DNA from: Woeseiaceae bacterium | GTDB taxonomy: Bacteria; Pseudomonadota; Gammaproteobacteria; Steroidobacterales; Woeseiaceae | Length of the DNA: 64,000 nucleotides | Direction: 5' to 3' | NCBI GenBank assembly: GCA_030065915.1 | Contig: JASJCQ010000008.1 | Coordinates: forward strand, 1 to 64,000 | Shown: positions 17,849 through 26,350 of the stretch, piece by piece | Layout: each line of letters begins with the position of its first letter | Numbering within the stretch: position 1 is the first letter of the stretch | Notes under the pieces: generated by a model | What the model saw: only the letters and a program-made list of their open reading frames with translations | Database searches by the model: none | Told to the model about the DNA's origin: nothing | Translations under genes and position numbers: made by a program

Positions 17849-18430
17849 ATGGGTACCGTAGAGTGGATTGTTCTTATCAGTGTCGGCGTTCTGGTTGGCC
17901 TGGGGTTGGGTTTCTTCGCCGGCAGATTCAGCACCCGCGGAAACAACCGTAAGCTCGCCGATGTCGAAGCGGAGCTCGAGACCTACCGCGAACGTGTCAC
18001 GGAGCACTTCAGTCAATCGGCCGAACACTTCCAGGCAATCGGCCGCCAATACCGGGAGCTGTACGAACACATGGCGGCGGGCTCGGAGAAGCTCTGTGTC
18101 GGCGCGCCGTCGGATGCGCAGCTGAGGTTCCCGCGCCCGGATGAGATGAGCGCAGAGTCGAAAGCCGCCTCTGCGGAAACGACGCCTGCCGAGCCTTCTG
18201 AGGAGACGATTGAAGCGGAAGCGAGCACGCCGTCAGAACAGGTGTCCTCAGCCGATCCCGGGACGGTTGCCGCGGAGCAGGAGGCAGATGCCGTGCCGAA
18301 GCCGGCCGACGCAGCGGATATCGTCGAAGAAAAGGCGGCAGATGCGGCCGAAGAGAAGGTAGACATCGAGACGCCGAAAGCGCCTGCTGACTACGCAAGC
18401 GATGACCCCAAGGATCGTCAGTACCACTGA
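17849..18430 (+). CDS. YhcB/ZapG-like DUF1043 membrane protein with long acidic tail
   Basis: The N-terminal helix VEWIVLISVGVLVGLGLGFFAGRF anchors the protein in the inner membrane. It is followed by a coiled coil (LADVEAELETYRERVTEHFS) and by QSAEHFQAIGRQYRELYEHM, which matches the DUF1043 (YhcB, ZapG) family, linked to cell division and envelope growth. Unlike the about 130-residue enterobacterial proteins, this one has 193 residues, because of an acidic Ala/Glu/Ser-rich tail. The frame is open from 17735, but GGGAGAA at 17838-17844 and the family N-terminus fix ATG 17849. Confidence 0.82.
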   Translation: MGTVEWIVLISVGVLVGLGLGFFAGRFSTRGNNRKLADVEAELETYRERVTEHFSQSAEHFQAIGRQYRELYEHMAAGSEKLCVGAPSDAQLRFPRPDEMSAESKAASAETTPAEPSEETIEAEASTPSEQVSSADPGTVAAEQEADAVPKPADAADIVEEKAADAAEEKVDIETPKAPADYASDDPKDRQYH

Positions 18431-18443
18431 CGCCTAACGCCCG

Positions 18444-19520
18444 CTAAAGGGCGGACAATTCCTCGACCGAGCGGCCCGCAATACCGAGTGTCTCGGGCGT
18501 GCGCAATGCTTCAGCGCGGTAGTCGCGATCCATGACGATCGATGCAACATTGATGACGGAGTCGATAGCGATTGTCTCAACGCCGACCTGGTCTCCCAGC
18601 ATCGACATAAAGACGAGGCCGTAGCCAACGTCCTCGTTAAGATAGCGATGGTCAAGGCGCGGTTGTGCAGCGATACCCTTGAACCCCGGGGCCTCGCGGT
18701 AGGCGCTGCCGTAATTGGCTTCCAACATGTAGCCTTGTTCCATGCCGATTTCCGGGTCCGGCAAGACGGTGATGCCGAGTTTCTCGCCGATCGCGATTCG
18801 TTCCATGTCCAGTGCCTGGATCAGCCTGCCTACCGAGTCGCTGACGCCTTCCTCGTAGAACAGGAAGTCGCCGCCCGTCATCTCGATACGTGCCGCGTTC
18901 GACAGCGTGACGGCCGGGTGAATGATCGGATTCGCATTCTGAAGGCTGGTCTGCAGAACGCTGCCGGCGGGTTCCATGCTGGAGTACACATCCGATACCA
19001 GGTCGAGAATTGCCCCCGTGTGCTTGCCGGGCAGCGCGGCCAACAGGTTGCCGGCCTTCAGCTTCAGGAATACCCGAATGCAGCCCGGCTCGGTCAGACG
19101 CACGGCATAGTGCAGCGTCGAGGTCTCTGCAACGCGAATGGAGTCGTCGTCGACGTCGAGGCCAGCAGCTCGCTTAAAGGCCAGTGCGCCGCCGCAGGAC
19201 CCCGGTGTGACGATCACCGTTTGCCCGGCGACGAGCTTTCCGGCCACGGCCTGGCCAAAGGGTTCCGTGCTGTAGGCGGGACCGACGACGTAGATCAGCT
19301 CGGCGCCCTGCATGGCCGCGTCGATATCGTGGCCGGCGTAACTGATCGGGCCGAAGCCCGAGATGTCACCGTCGGCGTGTATTCCGCCCGCCTCGGCGAT
19401 TCTTGCGATGTTATCGGGGAACTGCTCGAAGTCGAACAAACGAACGTCATGGCCGTGCGAAGCGCAATCAAACGCGACCGCAGTTCCGCCGGCACCGGCG
19501 CCTAGTACCGTGATCTGCAT
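18444..19520 (-). CDS. NAD/NADP octopine/nopaline dehydrogenase family protein
   Basis: The 358-residue protein starts with a Rossmann dinucleotide motif (ITVLGAGAGGTAVAFDCASHG), then has an acidic end of the second strand (VRLFDFEQFP). The central HPAVTLSNAARIE resembles the conserved H-P-x(2)-L-x-N segment of opine dehydrogenases, with the catalytic His. Such enzymes reductively condense an amino acid with a 2-oxo acid, or oxidise the product. The substrate here is unknown. The gene is monocistronic and convergent with the YhcB-like gene. Confidence 0.85.
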   Translation of the reverse strand: MQITVLGAGAGGTAVAFDCASHGHDVRLFDFEQFPDNIARIAEAGGIHADGDISGFGPISYAGHDIDAAMQGAELIYVVGPAYSTEPFGQAVAGKLVAGQTVIVTPGSCGGALAFKRAAGLDVDDDSIRVAETSTLHYAVRLTEPGCIRVFLKLKAGNLLAALPGKHTGAILDLVSDVYSSMEPAGSVLQTSLQNANPIIHPAVTLSNAARIEMTGGDFLFYEEGVSDSVGRLIQALDMERIAIGEKLGITVLPDPEIGMEQGYMLEANYGSAYREAPGFKGIAAQPRLDHRYLNEDVGYGLVFMSMLGDQVGVETIAIDSVINVASIVMDRDYRAEALRTPETLGIAGRSVEELSAL

Positions 19521-19641
19521 GGCTGAATCCTGCTCTTAAGAATCGTCTCAGTGTATCCCGGAGACTCTAGCGCAGTTCAGGCTGCCGCCGTCATCCGTAC
19601 TTCGCGCAAGCGAGCCTGCAACCGACGGGAATTCAACGATG

Positions 19642-20217
19642 TCAGCCATTCTCCTGTTCGGCGAGCCAGTGGTCTCGGGTGACTGTATAGCGCGGGGCGT
19701 CGACGCCGTAGGCTCGGCCGAAGCCGCGGTCGACGAAGCCGAGCTTTGTCAGGAGGCCGCGCGAGGCGCTGTTCGCGGGATCGAAGTTCGCAACGATTTC
19801 CGTCAGGGGCGATTCCTCGAACACGAAGCCCAGGACGCGACGGCAGGCCTCGACGGCGTAGCCCTGCCGCCAGACGGACGGTTTCAGGAAGAAACCAATC
19901 TCGATTTCGGCGTCGGGATACTCGCCGGGTACGACGCTGTCAAAGTCCGTCGCCTGCGTGTCGACCGGCATCGGTAACAGCGCTACGGTGCCGAGCTTCT
20001 CGCCGTCCTCAGTCCTGACGATCGTCCAGATGCCGATGCAGCCATTGCCGCCGCGACGCGTCGAAACACGCATCTCTTCTCGAATCGAAGCCTCGGACTG
20101 CGGCCCGCCCGTGTGTTTCTTCACGACCGGATCCGTGAACAGCTCAACGACCAGGTCCGCATCGTCCGGGCTGAGAGGCTTTAGCGTGAGTCGCGCCGTT
20201 TTCAGAATCGCTTTCAT
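19642..20217 (-). CDS. GNAT-family N-acetyltransferase (RimJ/RimL type)
   Basis: A 191-residue protein beginning with KTARLTLKPLSPDDADLVVE, the typical start of the RimJ/RimL-like GNAT branch. The acetyl-CoA loop is in the segment KPSVWRQGYAVEACRRVLGF, and the C-terminal block SASRGLLTKLGFVDRG is the conserved last helix and strand. It transfers acetyl from acetyl-CoA to an amine; the acceptor is unknown. It is divergent from the membrane protein gene at 20331. Confidence 0.88.
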   Translation of the reverse strand: MKAILKTARLTLKPLSPDDADLVVELFTDPVVKKHTGGPQSEASIREEMRVSTRRGGNGCIGIWTIVRTEDGEKLGTVALLPMPVDTQATDFDSVVPGEYPDAEIEIGFFLKPSVWRQGYAVEACRRVLGFVFEESPLTEIVANFDPANSASRGLLTKLGFVDRGFGRAYGVDAPRYTVTRDHWLAEQENG

Positions 20218-20330
20218 TAATGTTAGTCCTGTATCTATTGACGACCGGTTTTGGCCATCTTTGCCTGATGACCGGCAGGGCCGGGATGCGTAGTATCGTT
20301 AAATCCACAGAAGCTGCAACAGGGTGGCCC

Positions 20331-21155
20331 ATGCCGTATCGCAAGGCGCACTATTTCATCGCGCTGACTCTCGTAGTCATCGTGATTGGATTCTGGGGCA
20401 GCTACTTTCAGCCATTTAGTTCGGTTCCGCTAGCGTTTCACGTACACGCAGGCACAGCGATAGCCTGGGTCGTGCTACTGCTGTTCCAGCACTGGAGTAT
20501 TCACAATCGGAAACGTCATCTCCACAAGACCGCCGGACTGCTGAGCCTCGCACTGTTCCCGTTCCTGATCGTCGGCTTCGTCATGATCGTCAATACGTCC
20601 GCCGTTGCTTTCATCGAAAGCGAGGAGCGGGGCGCTTTTTCGCTCGGTCCCAGTTTTGGCCTGTCGATGCTGTTTGCGATCATTGCCTATCTCGTACTCT
20701 ACTACCTGGCGCTTCGACACAAGCGAAACGTCTTCCTGCATTCGGGCTACATGCTGACCACGCCGCTGGTGCTGTTCGAGTCGCCCTTCAGCCGCATCAT
20801 GCTGAAGTACCTGCCATTCATGATCTTCACGGGTTCTGACTTCCCGCAGCGAATACTCGATGCCATCGCTATCTCGATGGGACTCTCCATTGCATTCGCG
20901 ATCTGGCTGTATCGGCGGGATAAAAAGTACGGTACGCCGTTCCTCGTCGCTGCGGTCCTGATGGCGCTGCAGGCGGTGTCGATGCTGGCCGGCGCGCACT
21001 CCGAGTGGGTGAGAGAGGCGTTCAGACGCTACGCAGAGATTCCCGAGGCCATGACTATAGTCGTTGGCTTCCTGCTCGGCGCCGCCGTCTCTTGGGCGGG
21101 TTATAGAAGTTCGGGCCAGCGACCAACGTCGAATCCGGCGGCGGCCGCAACTTGA
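20331..21155 (+). CDS. Unknown multi-pass membrane protein
   Basis: A 274-residue protein with about seven hydrophobic helices. Two His-rich segments stand out in the first third (LAFHVHAGTAIAWVV and QHWSIHNRKRHLHKTAG), a layout resembling haem- or metal-binding membrane proteins of the cytochrome b561/DUF2306 type, although I cannot confirm relationship. The frame is open from 20220, but family-like hydrophobic structure starts at MPYRKAHYFIALTL and AGGGTGG at 20319-20325 precedes that ATG. Function unknown. Confidence 0.68.
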   Translation: MPYRKAHYFIALTLVVIVIGFWGSYFQPFSSVPLAFHVHAGTAIAWVVLLLFQHWSIHNRKRHLHKTAGLLSLALFPFLIVGFVMIVNTSAVAFIESEERGAFSLGPSFGLSMLFAIIAYLVLYYLALRHKRNVFLHSGYMLTTPLVLFESPFSRIMLKYLPFMIFTGSDFPQRILDAIAISMGLSIAFAIWLYRRDKKYGTPFLVAAVLMALQAVSMLAGAHSEWVREAFRRYAEIPEAMTIVVGFLLGAAVSWAGYRSSGQRPTSNPAAAAT

Positions 21156-21268
21156 GAACCTGACGCTGCTAAGGTTGCCGACGCAGCTTCGTGCGAGGAA
21201 GCGTAGTCGAGGTGCGGGTTGGCTGCCGATAGTGAGTTCATCTGGAGCGATCGACATAAGGAGCAATC

Positions 21269-21655
21269 ATGAACAAGAGTTGGTTCGCAGCATCTTTGTT
21301 GTCCGCCGTTGCCGCAGTCATCCGGACGATAGACGGCCACGGCGGGCCGCTTGCCGATGCACGGGAAAGCGCGATGCTCCAATCCTCAATCACGTTTTTC
21401 CATGTGACCTGGTACGTGTTGTCGGCGTTCTTTCTCATCGCGGCATTCGTCTTCCTGCGATTGGCCAGGGGCGATCAGGACGCCGCCGCGGCCGGCCAGG
21501 CGAATATTCTTGCCGCTTTCTTTCTCGCGACGGCGGCCGTACTCGTCGCGAATGCGTTCGTGTTCGGCTGGTTCCCGGCCGTGGCAATAGCCTCGACGGT
21601 GACGGGCCTGGTCGGAGTTCTCGCCCTGGCCGGAGGCCGGGGCATACGTCCCTGA
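21269..21655 (+). CDS. Unknown four-helix membrane protein
   Basis: A 128-residue protein with four hydrophobic helices: an N-terminal one, FHVTWYVLSAFFLIAAFVFL, ILAAFFLATAAVLVANAFVF and a last one ending LALAGG. AAGGAG at 21258-21263 gives a very good ribosome site. A His in the second helix (FFHVTWYVL) recalls the His-containing helices of the preceding gene. No family is recognised. Confidence 0.6.
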   Translation: MNKSWFAASLLSAVAAVIRTIDGHGGPLADARESAMLQSSITFFHVTWYVLSAFFLIAAFVFLRLARGDQDAAAAGQANILAAFFLATAAVLVANAFVFGWFPAVAIASTVTGLVGVLALAGGRGIRP

Positions 21656-21726
21656 TCCCGGACGGTCTCGGTCGCAAGACAACAAACGAACCCTCGATGG
21701 TCGGGTAGTCGAAGGAAAAGCCAGGG

Positions 21727-22935
21727 ATGCAGGATACAAAACTACCCGTAGATGCACTCGGCAAGTCTCTCGAGGAACTCAGGGACTACCTGGATCTGCC
21801 AGCCGGCGGGCAACGCTTCGATATCAGCGACGACACCGCGCTCTGGTCGCTTCGGGGAGCGGGTGTGGCTGCCTTGCTCGTCGATGGCCGCGTCAACACG
21901 CTGTTCCTGTATTCGGACGGTTACGAAGGATTCTCAGGCTACCAGGGCGAGACGGGCGGACTGCGCCTCGACTCGTCGAAGCAGGTGGTTCGCTTCAAGT
22001 TCGGTTACCCTACGATGCACCGGGAGAGCGAAACAACGGAGGTCCTGGGCACCGTCCCCAATTTCGACCGCTACGACTACGACGATTACTCGCTGCACTT
22101 CCAGTACGACGAGCCCGGTACCAGGATGACCATGCTTTCGATCATGTCACCCCACGAAGTGAGGCGATTTGACGGCGCTTTGGGTGCAAGGCCCGGGGAC
22201 CCCGTCGTCTACGACAAGGCGAAGTACCACTTCGATTCCGTACAGGAACTCGGGCTCCCTGACGAACAAGCTTACGTCCATACCGCCTTCTTCCTCGGAT
22301 GGCTCATGGACAACGATCTTTGCAGCGAGGAATTCGTAGAGGACAGTCGCGAGCAGATCGAGGCCTACAAGCGACGCGAGACAACGGCACTCGATGTGTA
22401 CGCACGGTGGGATGGCTGCCTGATAGACGACATGCTAAGCGATAGGGGAAACGCGTTTGCGCAGAGCTACTTCGACTTCAGTACCGGAAAGTACATCGAT
22501 GACTATGCCGAGTTGCTGGTACGAAAAATGAAGAGCGAGTTCCACGTTCCGTATACGTGGCAGAACCAGAAGAAGATCGATCATCGTATCAATAAGCGTT
22601 ACGTCGACTGGCAGGAGCCGGGGCGTTCCAGGCCGCCTGAGTCGAAACGCAGGCAACACGCAGCAAAAGCCAGTCAACAGCGTTCGACGGCAGAGCAGCG
22701 CGTGGAGAAGAAGCCGACCGCAGAGCCTGCACCCGAGCGTGAAGCAACAGGGAAACAATCACAGGCGCCGGCGCCTGCAACGGAAAGGCCAGCGTCCAGT
22801 CTGCCAGGGCAGAAATCGCTGGCGAGGCGCCTGCAGCAGTCCGCAAGACTCCAGTGGTTCCTCAAGTTCATCATTTTCCCGATACTCGCCGTGGCGATTG
22901 GCCTCGCTATCGTTGCCTATTCGATGAGCCTGTAA
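21727..22935 (+). CDS. Unknown protein with C-terminal transmembrane anchor
   Basis: A 402-residue protein. Residues 1-300 look globular and soluble, with several acidic clusters (FDRYDYDDYSLHFQYDEPG). Residues about 300-370 are a low-complexity linker rich in Ala, Pro, Glu and Gln, and a terminal helix (FLKFIIFPILAVAIGLAIVA) anchors the protein at its C-terminus, so the bulk should face the cytoplasm. No named domain is recognised. Its TAA overlaps the ATG of the nucleotidyltransferase-like gene by one base, which suggests a linked function. Confidence 0.65.
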   Translation: MQDTKLPVDALGKSLEELRDYLDLPAGGQRFDISDDTALWSLRGAGVAALLVDGRVNTLFLYSDGYEGFSGYQGETGGLRLDSSKQVVRFKFGYPTMHRESETTEVLGTVPNFDRYDYDDYSLHFQYDEPGTRMTMLSIMSPHEVRRFDGALGARPGDPVVYDKAKYHFDSVQELGLPDEQAYVHTAFFLGWLMDNDLCSEEFVEDSREQIEAYKRRETTALDVYARWDGCLIDDMLSDRGNAFAQSYFDFSTGKYIDDYAELLVRKMKSEFHVPYTWQNQKKIDHRINKRYVDWQEPGRSRPPESKRRQHAAKASQQRSTAEQRVEKKPTAEPAPEREATGKQSQAPAPATERPASSLPGQKSLARRLQQSARLQWFLKFIIFPILAVAIGLAIVAYSMSL

Positions 22936-23510
22936 TGGTGCTCCCCGATGAAATCAGGCTTGCCGTGGAAGCGAACCCCGTTCTGTCCGAGGTTCTGAGC
23001 AACTGGGATGACGTTGCTTTGCCCGACTGCTGGATCGTTGCGGGGGCGGTTGTGCAGAGCTACTGGAACGCAGCACACCATTTTCCCCGGCTGTACGGCA
23101 TCAGTGACATCGACTTGGTCTATTTCGACCCCGACGACTTGAGCGAGACATCCGAGTCACGTCACGCCGTTCGAATTGCCGACCGGTTCGATGAGGCCGG
23201 TATCAACTTCGACGTGAAAAACGAAGCCCGGGTCCACCTGTGGTATGCAAGCAAATTCGGCTACCCGATCAAGCCATACACGTCATCCGCGAGCGCCATC
23301 GATACATTTCCAACCACCGCCGGCAGCATTGGAATCCGCCCGGGGCGGGGCGGGCTGGAGTCGTACGCATCGTTCGGCTTTGACGATCTGCTTGACCTGG
23401 TGGTACGGCCGAACAAACGCCAGGTTTCTCGGCAGGTCTACAATGCAAAAGTGTCTCGCTGGCGTAGTCTTTGGCCCAAGCTCCGAATCGTTGACTGGAA
23501 TGACGAGTAG
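22935..23510 (+). CDS. Nucleotidyltransferase family protein (NTP_transf_6/DUF925)
   Basis: A 191-residue protein. The segment WIVAGAVVQSYWN followed by GISDIDLVYFDPDDLS has the layout of the DUF925 branch of the polymerase-beta-like nucleotidyltransferases, with the acidic pair in DIDLVYFD as probable metal ligands. FDVKNEARVHLWYASKFG and FPTTAGSIGIR are the later conserved blocks of this family. The substrate is unknown. It is coupled to the preceding anchor protein through a TAATG overlap. The frame is open further upstream only as a shadow of that gene. Confidence 0.8.
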   Translation: MVLPDEIRLAVEANPVLSEVLSNWDDVALPDCWIVAGAVVQSYWNAAHHFPRLYGISDIDLVYFDPDDLSETSESRHAVRIADRFDEAGINFDVKNEARVHLWYASKFGYPIKPYTSSASAIDTFPTTAGSIGIRPGRGGLESYASFGFDDLLDLVVRPNKRQVSRQVYNAKVSRWRSLWPKLRIVDWNDE

Positions 23511-23578
23511 GTCTCGATATGCCGAGCGCAAGGATTCCACGCTAGATTGGTGGTTCATGGAAAGGAGACGGTCAACAC

Positions 23579-24142
23579 ATGCGCAGGTCGGTTGAGAGAA
23601 AGTCGGAAGCGGAAATGCTCAAGGCCTATCCGATCGCCGGCCGACTCCCGAATTGGTACTTCAGGGCAAACGAAACCTCGGCCAACGCGTGGCTGGTCGA
23701 AGGTAGCGACGTTTGGGGTAGGACCGTGGCCCGCCAAGGGGCCAACCAGGACGAGCTGCTCACGCAGTGTGTCAAAGAGGCCGCTGCCGTTACGCTTCGA
23801 TCGGAGCCCATCTCATACCACGAGAATCGCTTGTTCCTGGGTTCCGAGCGCCTGGCGACGTTCGATTATTCGATTGTCGACGCTTACTCGAATGGAAGGT
23901 TGGTTATCGTGCTTCTGAATTACGGCGACTATCCAAAGGCGATCAAACGATGCAAGAACCTGTTCGCGATCGACTTGAACGGGCAGGTCAACTGGGCGGC
24001 GCAGCTCCCTACTCAAACGCGTGCCGATGCTTACTACAAGATAGCGAGCCACTCGCCGCTGGTTGCCTACTCGGTCGCATCCTATGAATGCGAAATTGAT
24101 CCCAACACGGGGCGAATCCAAAAGAGGCTGTTCTACAAGTAG
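23579..24142 (+). CDS. Unknown protein
   Basis: A 187-residue soluble protein. The N-terminal half is mixed (LPNWYFRANETSANAWLVEG), and the C-terminal half looks like propeller-type strands (NLFAIDLNGQVNWAAQLPTQ, SVASYECEIDPNTGRI). The N-terminus has no signal peptide. GGAG at 23561-23564 lies about 14 bases before the ATG, which is long. It may be co-transcribed with the two preceding unknown genes. No family is recognised. Confidence 0.55.
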   Translation: MRRSVERKSEAEMLKAYPIAGRLPNWYFRANETSANAWLVEGSDVWGRTVARQGANQDELLTQCVKEAAAVTLRSEPISYHENRLFLGSERLATFDYSIVDAYSNGRLVIVLLNYGDYPKAIKRCKNLFAIDLNGQVNWAAQLPTQTRADAYYKIASHSPLVAYSVASYECEIDPNTGRIQKRLFYK

Positions 24143-24182
24143 GCTCGCCCGGTGCTTCAGTCAGGGCGTGCAAGCAGCCGCG

Positions 24183-24202
24183 CAGCCCGCCAATCCGGGC
24201 TG
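24183..24202 (+). terminator. Hairpin downstream of the 21.7-24.1 kb unknown genes, possible terminator
   Basis: A 7-bp GC-rich stem (CAGCCCG/CGGGCTG) with a 6-base loop lies 40 bases after the stop of the unknown gene. There is no T-tract, so it could be a weak or Rho-assisted terminator. Confidence 0.35.
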
Positions 24203-24254
24203 TCTCAGGACAACACCCTCGCTCGCCGGAGAAACCGGCAGCTCGATGTAGCGG

Positions 24255-24449
24255 TCAGGTATTGCCGACTACGATCGTGGCAAGTAACAAGACAATGATT
24301 ACTGCCTGCAGCGCAACCCGCTCCCACATGAATTTTTCACTGTGCGTGCGATCGTATTCGCCGCCGATCGACATGGACCGCAGTCCAAGCGCAAGCGTCG
24401 TGACCGCCGCCAACAGCGCCGCAACGATGAGAAAATTAACAAGACTCAT
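24255..24449 (-). CDS. HIG1-domain twin-transmembrane protein
   Basis: A 64-residue protein with two helices (NFLIVAALLAAVTTLALGL and VALQAVIIVLLLATIVVG) joined by a polar loop ending in RTHSEKFMWERVALQ. This matches the bacterial HIG1 (hypoxia-induced) pattern, in which a basic residue, a short motif and then W/M-x-R-V-x-L-Q start the second helix. Bacterial HIG1 proteins are thought to associate with respiratory cytochrome oxidase, as their mitochondrial relatives Rcf1 and HIGD do. No oxidase genes are nearby. It stands alone, upstream of about 170 bases without features. Confidence 0.75.
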   Translation of the reverse strand: MSLVNFLIVAALLAAVTTLALGLRSMSIGGEYDRTHSEKFMWERVALQAVIIVLLLATIVVGNT

Positions 24450-24621
24450 TACCGTCTCCCCAATACGCAGCTCAAAGTCCGCGCATAGACAGCGTAGGGC
24501 GAGAGGAGCGCGACGGCAATCGAGGTTAATACGGACCGATGTCCGTAAGGTGGCCGCCGTTTGGTGGCCTGGAGGCTTTCATCGCCGCACTGGTCGGCAC
24601 AGGCGACCAGTCCTTAGGCTT

Positions 24622-25602
24622 CTACCGATCGAAGCTGTCCATCAGGCCTGGTTTGATACGAGCGCCTACTCGCTGAATGACGCTGGTGGCCACGTGAGTG
24701 CCCAGTCTTGCGGCATCTTCGAGACTCCACTCATTGGCCCATCCATACAGGAAGCCGGCTGAATAGGCATCGCCGGCGCCGGTCGTGTCGATGACATGCT
24801 CAACCGGGATTGCCGACTGAATCACCGTATTTCCGCGATGATAAATGACCGAGCCCTCTTCCGAACGCGTGATGACGAACAGGTTGTCACGGTCGCGTAT
24901 CGCCTCAAGCGTATCGTCGATGTTATCGGTGCCCAGCAGCATGTTGATCTCGTCTTCATCAGCGAGAACGATATCGACGTGGTTGGCTACGGCGTCTGCG
25001 AACGACGCCTTATGGCGTTCAACGCAGAAGGAATCCGACAGAGACAACGCGACGGCCGTCTGTGACTCCTTCGCGAGTTCCATAGCCCGCTGTGCCAGTG
25101 CCGGGCCCTCGGCGATGTCCCAGACGTAGCCCTCGATCAGCGTGGCTTTCGGTCGTCCAAACGTGGACTCGGTGATGTCCGCCGTGGCGAGTTCCGTACA
25201 GGCGCCGAGGTAGGTACACATCGTTCGCTGCCCGTCGTCGGTGATCAGCACGTGACTCCTGGCCGTCGGGGCGCCGTCGGGCGCTGGTTGCAGGCGAATG
25301 TCGACGCCGAGCGCTCGCATGTCGTGATTGAAGATCTCACCTAGCTGATCGTCCTTCACTTTGCCGATGTAGGCAGCCGAGCCGCCGAGAAGCGCAAACG
25401 CCGCTACGGAATTGGCTACCGAGCCGCCGGACATCTCCGTTGCCGGCCCCATCCGGTCATAGATAGCGTGAGCCTGGGTTTCGTCAACCAGCGTCATCGA
25501 TCCCGGGACGGTGCCGATATCGGACAGGAAGCTGTGATCGACGTTGGCAAGTACGTCGACGATGGCGTTGCTGATCCCCAGCAACTGGACGTCGTGGCGC
25601 AT
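24622..25602 (-). CDS. PfkB-family kinase, adenosine kinase-like
   Basis: A 326-residue sugar/nucleoside kinase. The N-terminal signature is SGGSVANSVAAFALLGGSAAYIG in two overlapping blocks, and the C-terminal DTTGAGDAYSAGFLYG contains the catalytic Asp and anion hole. The start GISNAIVDVLANVDHSFL and the overall size resemble the adenosine kinase branch found in proteobacteria, which converts adenosine to AMP. The frame runs 17 codons further upstream, but GGAG is well placed for the ATG at 25602. It is divergent from the DUF4956 gene. Another small-molecule substrate is possible. Confidence 0.8.
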   Translation of the reverse strand: MRHDVQLLGISNAIVDVLANVDHSFLSDIGTVPGSMTLVDETQAHAIYDRMGPATEMSGGSVANSVAAFALLGGSAAYIGKVKDDQLGEIFNHDMRALGVDIRLQPAPDGAPTARSHVLITDDGQRTMCTYLGACTELATADITESTFGRPKATLIEGYVWDIAEGPALAQRAMELAKESQTAVALSLSDSFCVERHKASFADAVANHVDIVLADEDEINMLLGTDNIDDTLEAIRDRDNLFVITRSEEGSVIYHRGNTVIQSAIPVEHVIDTTGAGDAYSAGFLYGWANEWSLEDAARLGTHVATSVIQRVGARIKPGLMDSFDR

Positions 25603-25695
25603 GAAGGGCTCCGTGTGAGAAATCGGCGTAAAGCCTATCATTGTGTGCCGCATGATGCGCTATGATTGGCGCGGGGGAAATCGGAAGGGACGTCC

Positions 25696-26343
25696 ATGAG
25701 AAAGTCGACCGGCCTGGCCATACCGATGACGGTAATCATCCTGTATTACGGGTTCTGGCTGGCGCTGGCGTTATTCGTTCAAACGCGCTACCCGACTATC
25801 GCGAACTATTTGCCGCTGGGCGGTATCAGCGACCTGATGTCCGACAGTCTCGATTCACTTGAGCCGGTCTACACCAGTATCGGGCCCTCGTTGCTCGAGC
25901 CCGCCGGTCCGATTCGGCTCGCCATCGCGAGCTTCAGCGCCGTGATCCTGATCATCCCCGTCTCATGGGTGTACTTCATGACGTCACGCAGTGCGAAGAT
26001 GGACCAGGCATTTATCCAGACGATTGTCATACTGCCGGTCGTCGTGACCGGCATCGCGATGATCGTGATGAACAGCATCGCACTCGCCTTCAGCCTGGCG
26101 GGTATCGTCGCAGCCGTACGCTTTCGCTTCTCACTGGCGATTCCGTCGGACGCGATGTACATCTTCGTCTCCATTGGCGTCGGCCTCGGGGCCGGCATCG
26201 GCGCCGTGGGTATCGCAATGGTCATCTCCGCCGCCTTCGTGCTGACGACGTTGGCAATCTGGCGCCTCGAATATGGCAAGTCGGCATCCGGCCCCTTCCT
26301 GCGCATGATGGCGCGTCGTGGTACAGGCGACGACGACTTCTAG
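25696..26343 (+). CDS. DUF4956 membrane protein
   Basis: A 215-residue protein with an N-terminal helix (TVIILYYGFWLALALFV), then a block of helices containing ALAFSLAGIVAAVRFRFS and MYIFVSIGVGLGAGIGAVGI. The arrangement hydrophobic-VRFR-polar-hydrophobic-GVGLG is the DUF4956 signature. DUF4956 genes are known to occur with CotH-kinase and VTC-type polyphosphate polymerase genes; here CotH-like genes follow within 5 kb, but no VTC domain is seen. GGAAGGGA at 25681-25688 supports ATG 25696; an upstream in-frame ATG at 25666 has no ribosome site. Function unknown. Confidence 0.78.
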   Translation: MRKSTGLAIPMTVIILYYGFWLALALFVQTRYPTIANYLPLGGISDLMSDSLDSLEPVYTSIGPSLLEPAGPIRLAIASFSAVILIIPVSWVYFMTSRSAKMDQAFIQTIVILPVVVTGIAMIVMNSIALAFSLAGIVAAVRFRFSLAIPSDAMYIFVSIGVGLGAGIGAVGIAMVISAAFVLTTLAIWRLEYGKSASGPFLRMMARRGTGDDDF

Positions 26344-26350
26344 GCGCGCA

